NCBI RefSeq assembly: GCF_000473265.1
Contig: NZ_KI421511.1
Location: 372,001 to 436,000, forward strand
Length of the DNA: 64,000 nucleotides
Direction of reading: 5' to 3'
Origin: Amycolatopsis thermoflava N1165
GTDB taxonomy: Bacteria > Actinomycetota > Actinomycetes > Mycobacteriales > Pseudonocardiaceae
The notes beneath the pieces are model-generated. The model did no database searches. It was not told the origin of the DNA and saw nothing but the letters and a program-made list of their open reading frames with translations. Shown in pieces: positions 1 to 9,150 of this stretch. A program made the translations under genes and the position numbers. How positions within the stretch are numbered: position 1 is the stretch's first letter; each line of letters opens with the position of its first letter.

Positions 1-1
1 G

Positions 2-73
2 TGTGTGCGTGTGCACCCGCCGCAGGAGGACGCCGCGCTGCTCGCCGCGGGGCGGCGCGTGTTGGGGGTGTGA
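2..73 (+). CDS. Acyl-CoA dehydrogenase-like protein, C-terminal end (partial)
   Basis: The window opens inside this gene; only the last 23 codons and a TGA at 71-73 are present. The residues (CVRVHPPQEDAALLAAGRR) match the C-terminal tail typical of acyl-CoA dehydrogenase-type flavoproteins, where an RD-x-R-x-HPP-like segment precedes a short helix. The same tail is repeated downstream at 221-292, so this gene was partly duplicated. Function cannot be refined without the missing upstream sequence. Confidence 0.5.
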   Translation, partial: CVRVHPPQEDAALLAAGRRVLGV

Positions 74-279
74 CCTTCAGCGGGGCCGGGCGGTTCGTAG
101 GTGGGCACCGGGGCGATCGCGCGGGCGGTGGTGGCCGCGGTGCAGACGGCGGTTGCGGCGCTGGGGAATCCGGCGTTGTCGCGGCGGAATGCGTTGGAGC
201 GGCACTTGCGGGATGTGTTGTGTGTGCGTGTGCATCCGCCGCAGGAGGACGCCGCGCTGCTCGCCGCGGGGCGGCGCGT
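2..279 (+). repeat. Tandem direct repeat, 219-bp period
   Basis: Bases 2-60 and 221-279 are identical at 58 of 59 positions (a single C/T difference at 16 versus 235), giving a 219-bp period, exactly 73 codons. The 5' border of the duplication lies outside the window. Confidence 0.85.
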
Positions 280-292
280 CCTGGGGAGCTGA
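74..292 (+). pseudogene. Duplicated 3' fragment of the acyl-CoA dehydrogenase-like gene
   Basis: An in-frame fragment of about 63 codons from a GTG at 101 to TGA at 290-292 ends in the same tail as the preceding gene (ALERHLRDVLCVRVHPPQED). It has no N-terminal or flavin-binding domain and follows directly after the first stop in the same frame. It is best read as a leftover copy of the 3' end of the upstream gene from a 219-bp tandem duplication. No ribosome binding site is evident. From 293 to 413 I see no gene. Confidence 0.6.
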
Positions 293-413
293 CGGCAGCG
301 GGCCAGTGCCTGCGGGGTGACCGACGCGATCGGTGTTTGGCGAACGCGGGCGGCCAGTCGGCCGTGGAACTCATGGGAACACCCGCCGCTCCGACGTTAG
401 GCCCGTAGCTGGA

Positions 414-2720
414 TCACCGATCACTCCCCAGCCGGGGCGGGTCGTAGGCGCGCACCGGCGGCAGCGGCCCCTCGTACCGGGTCACGGTCACCAGCACGTG
501 CGCGCCGCTGGTGGCTTGCGTCAGCGTCGACGTCCCGGCGTCGCGGGTCAGCACGTTCACGTTGCCGTTGACGCAGTCCGCCACCTCCGGCGCGCTCGGG
601 TCGTACCACGCGCCGGTGTGCATCTGCGCCACACCCGGCAGCAGCGCGTCCGTCACGACGACACCCACGAGCAGGCTGCCTTGCGCGCTGCGCACCAGCG
701 CGACATCACCGTCGGCGAGGCCGCGCGCGGCCGCGTCCGCCGGGTGCAGCCGCAGCGGCTCGCGGCCCGCGACCTTGGTCGACTGGCTGGCCGCGCCCAT
801 GTCCAGCTGGCTGTGCAGCCGGTGCGAGGGCTGGTTGCACAGCAGGTGCAGGTCGAACTCCGCGGCCAGCGGCGAACCCCACCACTGCGCCGGCTCCCGC
901 CACTGCGCGTGCCCTCCCAAATCGGGCAGGCCGAACCCCGCCAGCGTCTCCGAGAACAACTCGATCCGGCCGCTCGGCGTCCCTAGCGGGTGCGCGACCG
1001 GATCCGCCCGGAAGGCCTCGAAAACTCGGTCGGAGTGCGGTTCCCGCGGCAACGCCACCCCGCCCTCCCGCCAGAACTCGTCGAACGGCGGCGCGGGCGG
1101 CGACCCCGGCGCGGCTCGCCACTCCTCGTAGATCCGCTCCAGCCACTGCCGCGAATCCAGCCCCTCGGCGAAATCCGCGCCCAGCCGCTCGGCCAGCCGC
1201 GTGTAGATCCAGAACTCCTCACGCGCCTCCCCGTGCGGCGGCACCGCCCGCGGCACCGCCCGCAGCCGGGTGTCGCCCGCGCCGGCCGCCAGGTCGTCGC
1301 GTTCCAGCGTGCTCGCCACCGGCAGGACCACGTCCGCGTGCCGCGCGGTGGGCGTCCAGTGCGTCTCGTGCACGACGAACGTGTCCAGCCGGGACAGCGC
1401 CCGCCGCAGCCGCCGCAGGTCCTGGTGGTGGTGGAACGGGTTCCCGCCCGCCCAGTAGGCGAGCCTGACCTCCGGCAGCCGCAGCCGCCCGCCGTTGTAG
1501 GGGATCTCCTCGCCCGGATGCAGCAGCAGGTCGCTGATGCGGGCACACGGGATGAAGTCCGGCACCGGGTTGCGCCCCTGCGGGAAGGTCGGCAGCGGCG
1601 CCCCCGCGATCCCCACGCCGTAGTCGCCCATCGAGCCGAACCCGTGCGCGAACCCACCGCCGGGCAGCCCGATCTGGCCGAGGAACGCCGCCAGGGTCAG
1701 CGCCGCGAACACCGGCTGCTCGCCCCGTTCGCCGCGCTGCAGCGCGTAGACCACGTTGACGAGCGTGCGCCCGGCCGCCATCCGGTGCGCGAGCTCGCGG
1801 ATCACCCCGGCCGGGGTGCGGCTGATCCGCTCCGCCCACTCAGGCGTTTTGGGCACGCCGTCCACATCCCCAAGCACGTACCGGCGGACCCGCTCGGCGC
1901 CCACCGTGTAGGTCGCGAGGAACTCCTCGTCGGCCAGGCCGTCGGTGACGAGCACGTGGATGAGCGCGAGGATCACGGCCGTGTCGGTCGCGGGCATCAC
2001 GCCGATCCACTCGGCGCCCAGATCGGCGAACACGTCGTCCCGCTGGGCCGACAGCGCCACCACCTCCGTGCTGCGGCCAACCTCCCGGGCGAGAGCGGAC
2101 CCGGCCTGCCGCGCGTGCCCGCCCGGCACCACCCACGTGTTGGACCGCCGCATGCCGCCGAAACTCACCAGCAGATCGGTGTGCTCGGCGATGTCGCGCC
2201 AGGACACCGGTTTCCCGCGGAGGTCCACAGTGGCCGGTGCGCCGATCAGGTGGGGGAGCAGCACCATGCTCGCGCCGCGGCTGTAGTCGTTGACCGATCG
2301 CGTGTAGCCGCCGATCGTGTTGAGGAACCGGTGCAGCTGGCTCTGCGCGTGGTGCAGCCGGCCCGCGCTGCCCCAGCCGTAGGAACCGCCGAAGATCGCC
2401 TGGTTGCCGAACGCCGACCGCACCCGCGCCAGCTCGCCGGCGAGCAGGTCCAGCGCCGTGTCCCAGCCGACCTCCACGTACTCGTCGTCCGGTGCTCCGC
2501 GCCGGTCGTCCGGCCCCGGCCCCCGCTCCAGCCAGCGACGCCGCACCGCCGGCCGGGCCACCCGGGAGCGGTGCCCGTGCGCGCTCGCCACGTTGCCGAT
2601 CGCCGGTGCGGCGTCCGGGTCGTCGGGGTACGGCCGGGCGGCGACGACGCCGCGGCCGTCGGCCGACACCTCGACCCGGTAGGTTCCCCAGTGCGCGCTC
2701 GTCTCGCTCGTCCGGCCCAC
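414..2720 (-). CDS. Molybdopterin oxidoreductase, BisC/TorA/DMSO reductase type
   Basis: A 768-residue molybdopterin-dependent oxidoreductase. The segment NDYSRGASMVLLPHLIG around residues 145-165 carries the serine expected to ligate molybdenum in DMSO, TMAO and biotin sulfoxide reductases. LAYWAGGNPFHHHQDL and HADVVLPVAST are pterin-binding motifs of the family, and the C-terminal 120 residues form the molydopterin-dinucleotide binding domain (LRLHPADAAARGLADGD). There is no N-terminal 4Fe-4S cysteine motif and no Tat signal, so a cytosolic BisC-like S- or N-oxide reductase is most likely. It is single and faces away from the ABC importer. The true substrate is unknown. Confidence 0.8.
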   Translation of the reverse strand: MGRTSETSAHWGTYRVEVSADGRGVVAARPYPDDPDAAPAIGNVASAHGHRSRVARPAVRRRWLERGPGPDDRRGAPDDEYVEVGWDTALDLLAGELARVRSAFGNQAIFGGSYGWGSAGRLHHAQSQLHRFLNTIGGYTRSVNDYSRGASMVLLPHLIGAPATVDLRGKPVSWRDIAEHTDLLVSFGGMRRSNTWVVPGGHARQAGSALAREVGRSTEVVALSAQRDDVFADLGAEWIGVMPATDTAVILALIHVLVTDGLADEEFLATYTVGAERVRRYVLGDVDGVPKTPEWAERISRTPAGVIRELAHRMAAGRTLVNVVYALQRGERGEQPVFAALTLAAFLGQIGLPGGGFAHGFGSMGDYGVGIAGAPLPTFPQGRNPVPDFIPCARISDLLLHPGEEIPYNGGRLRLPEVRLAYWAGGNPFHHHQDLRRLRRALSRLDTFVVHETHWTPTARHADVVLPVASTLERDDLAAGAGDTRLRAVPRAVPPHGEAREEFWIYTRLAERLGADFAEGLDSRQWLERIYEEWRAAPGSPPAPPFDEFWREGGVALPREPHSDRVFEAFRADPVAHPLGTPSGRIELFSETLAGFGLPDLGGHAQWREPAQWWGSPLAAEFDLHLLCNQPSHRLHSQLDMGAASQSTKVAGREPLRLHPADAAARGLADGDVALVRSAQGSLLVGVVVTDALLPGVAQMHTGAWYDPSAPEVADCVNGNVNVLTRDAGTSTLTQATSGAHVLVTVTRYEGPLPPVRAYDPPRLGSDR

Positions 2721-2841
2721 GCCCCGACACTAACCACACGCGCGCCGCGGTCCCCGCAACCGGCCGATCAGACTCCTCGATGGGATCCCATCCCCATTTC
2801 GTCTTGGACCGCGCGGCCCGCGCGCTCGTAGGTTGCCTGCC

Positions 2842-4494
2842 ATGCAGACTCCCCGCGTCAGACCACCCGGCCGCATCACCCGGTTGATCGCCGGCCTCGC
2901 CGCCGTCGTCGTCCTCGCCGCGTGCGCGCCGGGCACGGCGAACACGGGAAGCGGCTCGGGCCAGCCGAAACCGGGCGGCGACATCACGTTCCTCATCGAC
3001 TCGCTCGGCGACACCTGGATCCCCAACAACAGCTCGATCTCCAGTTTCCAGGGCCACATCTGGGGACACGTGACCGACAAGCTCGTCTACGTCGACGACA
3101 AGGGCGCGGTCAGCCCGTGGATCGCGGAACGGTGGGAACAGAACGCCGACGCCACCGAGTTCACGCTGCACCTCAAGCAGGGCGTGACGTTCTCCGACGG
3201 CACCCCGCTGGACGCCGCCGCCGTGCTGGCCAATCTCGACATCTGGGCGAAGGGCGACACGGCCCGCGGCATCAACCCGATCGGCCTGTTCCCCAAGACC
3301 TACGACCACGCCCAGGTGGTGGACCCGGCCACCGTCAAGGTGTTCTTCCGCGCCCCGACCCTCGGGTTCATCCCGACGCTCGGCTACCACGGCTCGATCC
3401 TGATCTCGCCGAAGACCCTGGCGCTGCCCGCCGACCAGCAGGCCGACCTGTCCAACGACATCGGCAGCGGGCCCTTCGTCGTCGCCTCCTGGAAGGAAGG
3501 CGACAGCGTGGTGCTCAAGAAGCGGGCCGACTACAACTGGGGACCCCCGGCGCTGGGCCACCAGGGACCCGCCTACCTGGACTCGATCACCTACAAGCTC
3601 GTCGCCGAACCGTCGGTGCGCACCGCCGCCGTCCAGTCCGGCCAGGCCGACGTGGCCTACAACCCCTCGCCGCAGGAGCTGGCGTCGTTCAAGGCGCAGG
3701 GCTTCACCACCGCCACGCCCCGCTACCTCGGCTTCGTCAACGGCTACGCGATCAACACCAAGGTCGCGCCCTTCGACGACATCCGGGTGCGGCAGGCGCT
3801 GCAGCACGGCATCAACCGCGACGAGATCATCTCCACCGTCTACACACCGGACTGGCTGCCCGCGAAGTCGTTCATCCAGAGCAACGTGCCCGGCGTGACC
3901 GACCACAGCGCCGACTTCGCCTACGACGAAGCCACGGCCAACCGCCTGCTTGACGAGGCGGGCTGGGTGCGCGGCGCGGACGGTGTGCGCGCCAAGGACG
4001 GCAAGCAGCTGGCACTGACCCTGTTCCCCAACCCCTACCTGGCGACCTCGAAGTCGATCGACGAGCTGGTCGCGCAGCAGCTCGGCAGGATCGGCTTCAA
4101 GGTGACGCTCCAGGCGTTCGACGTGGTCACCTACAGCTCCCGCGTCGACAAGCCGGGCAACCCGAACGTGCCCGCCTACGAGATCACCCGCAGCTTCATC
4201 GACGCGGGCACCGTCGCGGGCGTGCTCACCGACGCGAACAAGGGCGAGAACTGGTTCGGCCTCGGCCAGAGCGACCCTGAACTCGTGCGGCTGGGCGCCG
4301 CGGTGGCCGGCGCCAAGACCGTCGCCGACCGCGACGCGGCGCTCGACCAGCTGCAGGGACACGTGCTGCGGCAGGGCTACTTCGTCCCGCTCACGCAGAT
4401 CGTGCAGCGGATCTACCTCCAGTCGCCGAAGCTGCAGGGCGTGACCTACAACGGGATCGCCTACGCCAGCTACTACACCGCCTGGCTCGGCTGA
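2842..4494 (+). CDS. ABC transporter substrate-binding lipoprotein, peptide/nickel family
   Basis: About 550 residues, SBP_bac_5 (DppA/OppA) type. The N-terminus is basic and hydrophobic and ends in a lipobox, LAAC with Cys28, so the protein should be a membrane-anchored lipoprotein that captures the ligand outside the cell. The first conserved block (DKLVYVDDKGAVSPWIAERW) and the later block (FDDIRVRQALQHGINRDEI) are typical of the family. I chose the ATG at 2842; a TTG three codons earlier is also in frame. It is the first gene of a five-gene cassette with two permeases, a fused ATPase and a flavin-dependent oxidoreductase, whose order matches the uncharacterised KPN_01854 to KPN_01858 type. 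Confidence 0.85.
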   Translation: MQTPRVRPPGRITRLIAGLAAVVVLAACAPGTANTGSGSGQPKPGGDITFLIDSLGDTWIPNNSSISSFQGHIWGHVTDKLVYVDDKGAVSPWIAERWEQNADATEFTLHLKQGVTFSDGTPLDAAAVLANLDIWAKGDTARGINPIGLFPKTYDHAQVVDPATVKVFFRAPTLGFIPTLGYHGSILISPKTLALPADQQADLSNDIGSGPFVVASWKEGDSVVLKKRADYNWGPPALGHQGPAYLDSITYKLVAEPSVRTAAVQSGQADVAYNPSPQELASFKAQGFTTATPRYLGFVNGYAINTKVAPFDDIRVRQALQHGINRDEIISTVYTPDWLPAKSFIQSNVPGVTDHSADFAYDEATANRLLDEAGWVRGADGVRAKDGKQLALTLFPNPYLATSKSIDELVAQQLGRIGFKVTLQAFDVVTYSSRVDKPGNPNVPAYEITRSFIDAGTVAGVLTDANKGENWFGLGQSDPELVRLGAAVAGAKTVADRDAALDQLQGHVLRQGYFVPLTQIVQRIYLQSPKLQGVTYNGIAYASYYTAWLG

Positions 4495-4504
4495 GGTCCC
4501 CGTC

Positions 4505-5476
4505 ATGAACCGCGACTACGCGACCTACGCCCTGCGGCGGGTCCTGCAGGCGATCGTGGTCATCCTGCTCGCCTACGTGTTCACCTTCGTGGTGATCAGC
4601 GTGCTGCCCGGCGACCCGGTCTCGGCCGTCCTGAACAACCCGCAGAACGCGTTCACGCAAGACCAGATCCGCGACATCATCGCCTACTACGGGCTCGACC
4701 AGCCGGTGTACGTGCAGCTGTGGGAGTCGCTGTCGCGGTTCGTGACCGGGGACCTCGGCCTCTCGCTGCGCACGCACCTGCCGGTGAGCCGCATGATCGG
4801 CGAGGTCCTGCCGTCCACGCTCGCGCTCGCCGCCGCCGCGCTGGCCGTGGCGCTGGTGCTCGCGCTGGCCATCGCCCTGGGCACCCGCTACCTTCCCCGG
4901 CGCTACGGCCAGGGCGTGCTGCGGGCCTTCCCGTCGCTGTTCCTGTCGATGCCGAACTTCGTCATCGGCCTGGTGCTGATCCAGGTGTTCGCGTTCCAGC
5001 TCGGGCTGTTCCGGGTGATCGACTCCGAGGGCTCGTGGGCGACGTTCTTCGCCGCGGTCGCCCTCGGCATCCCGGTCTCCGCGCAGGTCGCCGAGGTGCT
5101 CGTCGCGAACCTCGACCACGAGTCCCGGCAGGACTACGCGTTCCTCGCCCGGTCCCGCGGGCTCGGCAAGACCCGGTTGTTCCTGCGGCACCTGCTCAAA
5201 CCGTCGGCGCTGCCGGTGGTCACGGTGCTCGCGCTGGTGGTCGGGGAGCTGCTCGGCGGCGCCGTGATCACCGAGCAGATCTTCGGGCGCACCGGCATCG
5301 GCAGCCTGGTGCAGCGGTCGGTGACCGCGCAGGACCTGCCGGTGCTGCAGGCGGTGGTCTCGCTCGCCGCGGTCGCGTTCGTCGTGGTCAACCTCCTGGC
5401 AGACCTCGTCTACCCGCTGCTCGACCCGCGGGTGCGGTTGCTGCCCGAACGGCGGCGCGCGGAGGTGGCGGCATGA
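4505..5476 (+). CDS. ABC transporter permease, DppB type
   Basis: 323 residues with about six membrane segments. The N-terminal region has the DppB/GsiC hallmark VVISVLPGDPVSAVL followed by a periplasmic loop. The EAA-like cytoplasmic loop that contacts the ATPase is visible as YAFLARSRGLGKTRLFLRHLLKPSALPV-like sequence near residue 210. It starts 10 bases after the binding-protein stop, and its own stop overlaps the next start (ATGA). It forms one half of the membrane channel for the ligand delivered by the upstream lipoprotein. Confidence 0.88.
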   Translation: MNRDYATYALRRVLQAIVVILLAYVFTFVVISVLPGDPVSAVLNNPQNAFTQDQIRDIIAYYGLDQPVYVQLWESLSRFVTGDLGLSLRTHLPVSRMIGEVLPSTLALAAAALAVALVLALAIALGTRYLPRRYGQGVLRAFPSLFLSMPNFVIGLVLIQVFAFQLGLFRVIDSEGSWATFFAAVALGIPVSAQVAEVLVANLDHESRQDYAFLARSRGLGKTRLFLRHLLKPSALPVVTVLALVVGELLGGAVITEQIFGRTGIGSLVQRSVTAQDLPVLQAVVSLAAVAFVVVNLLADLVYPLLDPRVRLLPERRRAEVAA

Positions 5477-6309
5477 CGGTCTCCGCGGTCTCCGCCGCCC
5501 GCCCGGCTTCCCGGCGCCGCGCGGCGGTGCCGCCCACGGTGGTGCTGTCGTTCGCGGTCGTGGCGGTCGTGTTGTCCTGGGCGCTGCTGCCCGGGCTGTT
5601 CACCGGCCAGGACCCGGCCGCCGGCGTGCCCGCGGACAAGTTCCTGCCACCCGGCGCCGGGCACTGGTTCGGCACCGACCACCTGGGCCGCGACCTGTTC
5701 AGCCGCGTCGTGCACGGCACCGCCACCTCCGTCGGCAGCGCGCTGATCGCCGTCGGCATCGGCGTCGTGGTCGGCGGGGTGATCGGGCTCGTCGCCGGGT
5801 TCGCCGGCGGCTGGACCGACAGCGCGCTGGCGCGGCTGGTCGACGTGCTGCTGGCGATACCGCAGTTCCTGCTCGCCGTCATCGTCGTCAGCGCGCTCGG
5901 CTTCCAGACCGTCAACGCCGCGGTCGCCACCGGGGTGTCCGCGGTGGCCGTGTTCGCCAGGGTGATGCGGTCCGAAGTCATCAAGACCCGCCGCGCCGTG
6001 TTCGTCGAGGCCGCCTACCTGCAGGGCGGGTCGCGGTGGCACATCCTGCTGCGCCACGTGCTGCCCAACGCCTCCCGCTCGGTGCTGACCCTCGCGGTGC
6101 TCCAGTTCGGACTGTCCATCCTGGTCATCGCCGGGCTGGCGTTCCTCGGCTACGGCGACCCTCCGCCCGCCTCCGACTGGGGCCTGCTCATCTCGGTGGG
6201 CAAGGACTACCCGCTGGCCCCCTGGCTGGTCTACGCGCCCGCGCTCGTCACGATCGCCACCGTCCTCTCCGTGAACAGGATCAGCCGATGGCTCCGCAAG
6301 ACGAACTGA
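5473..6309 (+). CDS. ABC transporter permease, DppC type
   Basis: 278 residues, starting at an ATG that overlaps the previous stop by four bases. It has the DppC signature HWFGTDHLGRDLFSRVVHG near residue 60, five to six membrane segments, and the EAA loop VEAAYLQGGSRWHILLRHVLPN. It pairs with the DppB-type permease to form the translocation channel. The following ATPase gene starts inside its 3' end at 6288, so translation is coupled through the cassette. Confidence 0.88.
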   Translation: MTVSAVSAARPASRRRAAVPPTVVLSFAVVAVVLSWALLPGLFTGQDPAAGVPADKFLPPGAGHWFGTDHLGRDLFSRVVHGTATSVGSALIAVGIGVVVGGVIGLVAGFAGGWTDSALARLVDVLLAIPQFLLAVIVVSALGFQTVNAAVATGVSAVAVFARVMRSEVIKTRRAVFVEAAYLQGGSRWHILLRHVLPNASRSVLTLAVLQFGLSILVIAGLAFLGYGDPPPASDWGLLISVGKDYPLAPWLVYAPALVTIATVLSVNRISRWLRKTN

Positions 6310-7940
6310 CCCTCGACCGCCCCGCGGCGGCCACGACCACCGGGACGCTACTGCGCGTGCGGGACCTCACCATCGCCTACGGCCACCACCAGGTCGTCAC
6401 CGGCGTGAGCTTCGAGCTCCCGCGGGCAGGCAGCCTCGCGCTCATCGGCGAATCCGGCTCCGGCAAGTCGACCATCGCCCGCTCGCTGCTGCGTCTGCTG
6501 CCCGAAGGCGGCCGGGCGCGCGGCGTGGCCGAGTTCGACGGGCAGGACGTCCTGTCGCTGCCCGAACGCCGGTTCCGCCGCCTGCGTGGCCGCCGCATCG
6601 GGTACGTGCCGCAGGACCCGGGCAGCTCCCTCAACCCGGTCCGCACCATCGGCGCGCAGGCCAGGGAAGCCGCCGCGCTGCTGGACGAGCCCAGCGCGGC
6701 CCGGCGCCACGAACGGATCCTGGAGACCTTCGCGCAGGTCGGTCTCGACGACCCACGGCGCGTCTACGACTCCTACCCGCACCAGCTCTCCGGCGGCATG
6801 CTGCAACGCGTCCTCATCGGACTGGCTGTGCTGCCGGGGCCCGAGCTGCTCGTCGCCGACGAGCCGACGTCGGCGCTGGACGTGACCATCCAGCGGCGCA
6901 TCCTCGACCTGCTGTCCCGGCTGCGCGCCGACCTCGGCATCGGCCTGCTGCTCATCACCCACGACCTGGCGATCGCCGCGGAGCGCGCCGACTCACTGGT
7001 CGTGCTCAAGGACGGCGTGGTGCAGGACGCCGGGCCCACCGCGGAGGTGTTCTCCACGCCGGGGTCGGACTACACGCGGCGCCTGCACGCCGACGTCCCG
7101 GCGCTCAACCCGGACCGCTACCGCCGGTTGCGCGACGTCGGCGCGCAGCGGCTCACCGGTTCTGCGCCCAAGATCGATATCCGCGGCGTGACGAAGACCT
7201 TCACCGTCGGCGGCCGCGCGCTGCGGGCCGTGGACGACGTGTCGTTCAGCGTCGGCGCGGGCACCACGCACGCGCTCGTCGGCGAGTCCGGCTCCGGGAA
7301 GACGACCGCCATCCGCCTGCTGCTCGGCCTCGAACGCGCCGACTCGGGCCGCATCGAGGTGGCCGGCGAGGAGGTGACCGGCGGCTCGCACGCCGCGCTG
7401 CGGTCCGTGCGGCGGCACCTGCAACTGGTCTACCAGAACCCGTACACCTCACTGGATCCGACGTGGAAGGTGGAGCGGCTGGTGCGGGAGCCGCTGGACC
7501 GGTTCCGCATCGGGACCCGGCGCGAACGCGCCGACCGGGTCCGCGAGGTGCTGGACGCCGTCGGGCTGGCGGACGAGCTCCGCGGCCGCAAACCCGCCGC
7601 GCTGTCCGGCGGTCAGCGGCAGCGGGTCGCGATCGCGCGGGCGCTGGTGCTGCGGCCGGACGTGATCGTGCTCGACGAACCGACCTCCGCGCTCGACGTC
7701 ACCGTGCAGGCCGGCATCGTCGAGGTGCTCCTGTCGCTGCAGGCCGAGCTGGGGCTGACGTACGTGTTCGTGTCGCACGACCTCGCGCTGGTGCGCCAGC
7801 TCGCGCACACCGTGTCGGTGATGCGGCAGGGGCGGATCGTCGAGAGCGGGCCGGTCGAGTCCATTTTCGACAGTCCGCGGGAGCCCTACACACGGGCCCT
7901 CATCGACTCGATCCCCGCCGGCGCGCAGGAGCTGTCGTGA
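6288..7940 (+). CDS. Fused dual-domain ABC transporter ATPase (DppD-DppF type)
   Basis: 550 residues containing two complete nucleotide-binding domains in tandem. The first has Walker A GESGSGKST, signature LSGGM and Walker B LLVADEPTSALD; the second has GESGSGKTT, LSGGQ and VIVLDEPTSALD. Short C-terminal extensions after each (YTRRLHADVP, YTRALIDSIP) are typical of oligopeptide transporters. The ATG at 6288 overlaps the permease stop by 22 bases, and its stop overlaps the GTG of the next gene. It powers import by the two upstream permeases. Confidence 0.9.
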   Translation: MAPQDELTLDRPAAATTTGTLLRVRDLTIAYGHHQVVTGVSFELPRAGSLALIGESGSGKSTIARSLLRLLPEGGRARGVAEFDGQDVLSLPERRFRRLRGRRIGYVPQDPGSSLNPVRTIGAQAREAAALLDEPSAARRHERILETFAQVGLDDPRRVYDSYPHQLSGGMLQRVLIGLAVLPGPELLVADEPTSALDVTIQRRILDLLSRLRADLGIGLLLITHDLAIAAERADSLVVLKDGVVQDAGPTAEVFSTPGSDYTRRLHADVPALNPDRYRRLRDVGAQRLTGSAPKIDIRGVTKTFTVGGRALRAVDDVSFSVGAGTTHALVGESGSGKTTAIRLLLGLERADSGRIEVAGEEVTGGSHAALRSVRRHLQLVYQNPYTSLDPTWKVERLVREPLDRFRIGTRRERADRVREVLDAVGLADELRGRKPAALSGGQRQRVAIARALVLRPDVIVLDEPTSALDVTVQAGIVEVLLSLQAELGLTYVFVSHDLALVRQLAHTVSVMRQGRIVESGPVESIFDSPREPYTRALIDSIPAGAQELS

Positions 7941-8989
7941 CGGGGCGCAGGCTCGGCTTCAACACGCGGGTGTCGTTCAGCGACGACCCGGGCGCGGGGC
8001 TCCGGGAGGGCATCGAGCTGTTCCGGGCGGCCGAGGCGCTCGGCTACCAGTCCGGATGGGCCTACCAGCGGCACTTCGACCACTACCTGTCCTCGCCGCT
8101 GCCGTTCTTCGCCGCGGCCGGGCAGCACACGCAGCGCATCACGCTCGGCAGCGCGGTGATCCCGATGCGGTACCAGGACCCGGTGCTGCTGGCCGAGGCC
8201 GCGGGCACCACGGACCTGCTCATCGGCGGCCGCCTCCAGCTCGCGGTGTCCACCAGCGGAAACGCCACCTGGGACGCGGTGTTCGGCGAGGTCGGCACGG
8301 ACGCGCGCACCGAGGCCGAGCGCCGCCAGGAGCGGTTCCTCGACGCGATCGCCGGGGCGGCGCTGCACATCGTGGACGGACCGGGGCAGGGCGCGCCGGT
8401 GGGCACGCAACTGCGGGTCACCCCGCACAGCCCGGGCCTGCGGTCGCGGATCCGGCAGGGCGCGGGCAGTCTCGGCTCGGCGGCGCGGGCCGCCGAACTC
8501 GGCATCGGGCTGATCACCGGGACGGTGCTGCACGACGTCCCGGAGGGCGTGAGTTTCGGCGAGCACCAGGCGCGGCTGATCGACGTCTACCGCACCACCT
8601 GGCGCGACAAGCACGGCAATGAGCCGCCGCCGGTCGCCGTCGCCGCCTCGGTCCTGCCCGGCACCACGGCCGGGCTGCGGGAGACCTACGCCGCCTACGA
8701 CCGGCAGCGGCGCACCGAGGGCATGGCCGCGTCCCGCCCGAAGGGTGCGCTGACCCCGGTGATCGGCGCGGACCTCCCGGCCGGGATGCGGATGAGCCCG
8801 GTCTTCCACGGCACACCCGACGAGGTCACCGAGGCCGTGCTCGCCGACCCCGGCCTGGCGGCGGCCGAGGAGATCGTCCTGTTCCTCCCACCGGCCTTCG
8901 GACTCGCCGACAACATCCGGCTGCTGACCGACGCCGCGCGGACGGTCGCCCCGGCCCTCGGCTGGGACGGCAGCCCACAGGGGCGCTGA
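7937..8989 (+). CDS. LLM-class flavin-dependent oxidoreductase (KPN_01858-like)
   Basis: 350 residues with the bacterial luciferase-like TIM-barrel fold: an N-terminal strand (RLGFNTRVSF), RITLGSAVIPMRYQDPVLLAEAAGTTDLLIGGRLQLAVSTS-type core and a C-terminal helix block. It should use reduced FMN with oxygen, but the substrate is unknown. The GTG start overlaps the ATPase stop by four bases, so it is a true member of the importer operon. The position directly after a peptide/nickel-type importer reproduces the KPN_01858 arrangement, suggesting that it acts on the imported molecule. Confidence 0.78.
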   Translation: MTGRRLGFNTRVSFSDDPGAGLREGIELFRAAEALGYQSGWAYQRHFDHYLSSPLPFFAAAGQHTQRITLGSAVIPMRYQDPVLLAEAAGTTDLLIGGRLQLAVSTSGNATWDAVFGEVGTDARTEAERRQERFLDAIAGAALHIVDGPGQGAPVGTQLRVTPHSPGLRSRIRQGAGSLGSAARAAELGIGLITGTVLHDVPEGVSFGEHQARLIDVYRTTWRDKHGNEPPPVAVAASVLPGTTAGLRETYAAYDRQRRTEGMAASRPKGALTPVIGADLPAGMRMSPVFHGTPDEVTEAVLADPGLAAAEEIVLFLPPAFGLADNIRLLTDAARTVAPALGWDGSPQGR

Positions 8990-9150
8990 CTTCCGCCTGG
9001 GAGCTGCGCCACATCGGTGGACATCCCGACCTGGCCGGCTTCGACGGCGAGCCGCGACTTCATCCCTTCGAGGCGAGGCGATCGCTGTCCGAGGATTCCG
9101 ACAATCGCGTGTTTCGACGGTTGCTGCTACTCGACAACGGAAGGAACACC

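Noticed and set aside
990-2831. 613-codon open frame on the plus strand opposite the molybdopterin oxidoreductase
   Set aside because: Arg/Pro/His-rich, no family motifs, and fully antisense to a gene with clear cofactor motifs; a G+C-driven shadow. The same applies to long antisense frames at 13628-16837, 43456-45867 and 20343-22487.
2833-2841. TTG start for the ABC binding lipoprotein
   Set aside because: It adds only three residues; the ATG at 2842 gives an ordinary lipoprotein signal.
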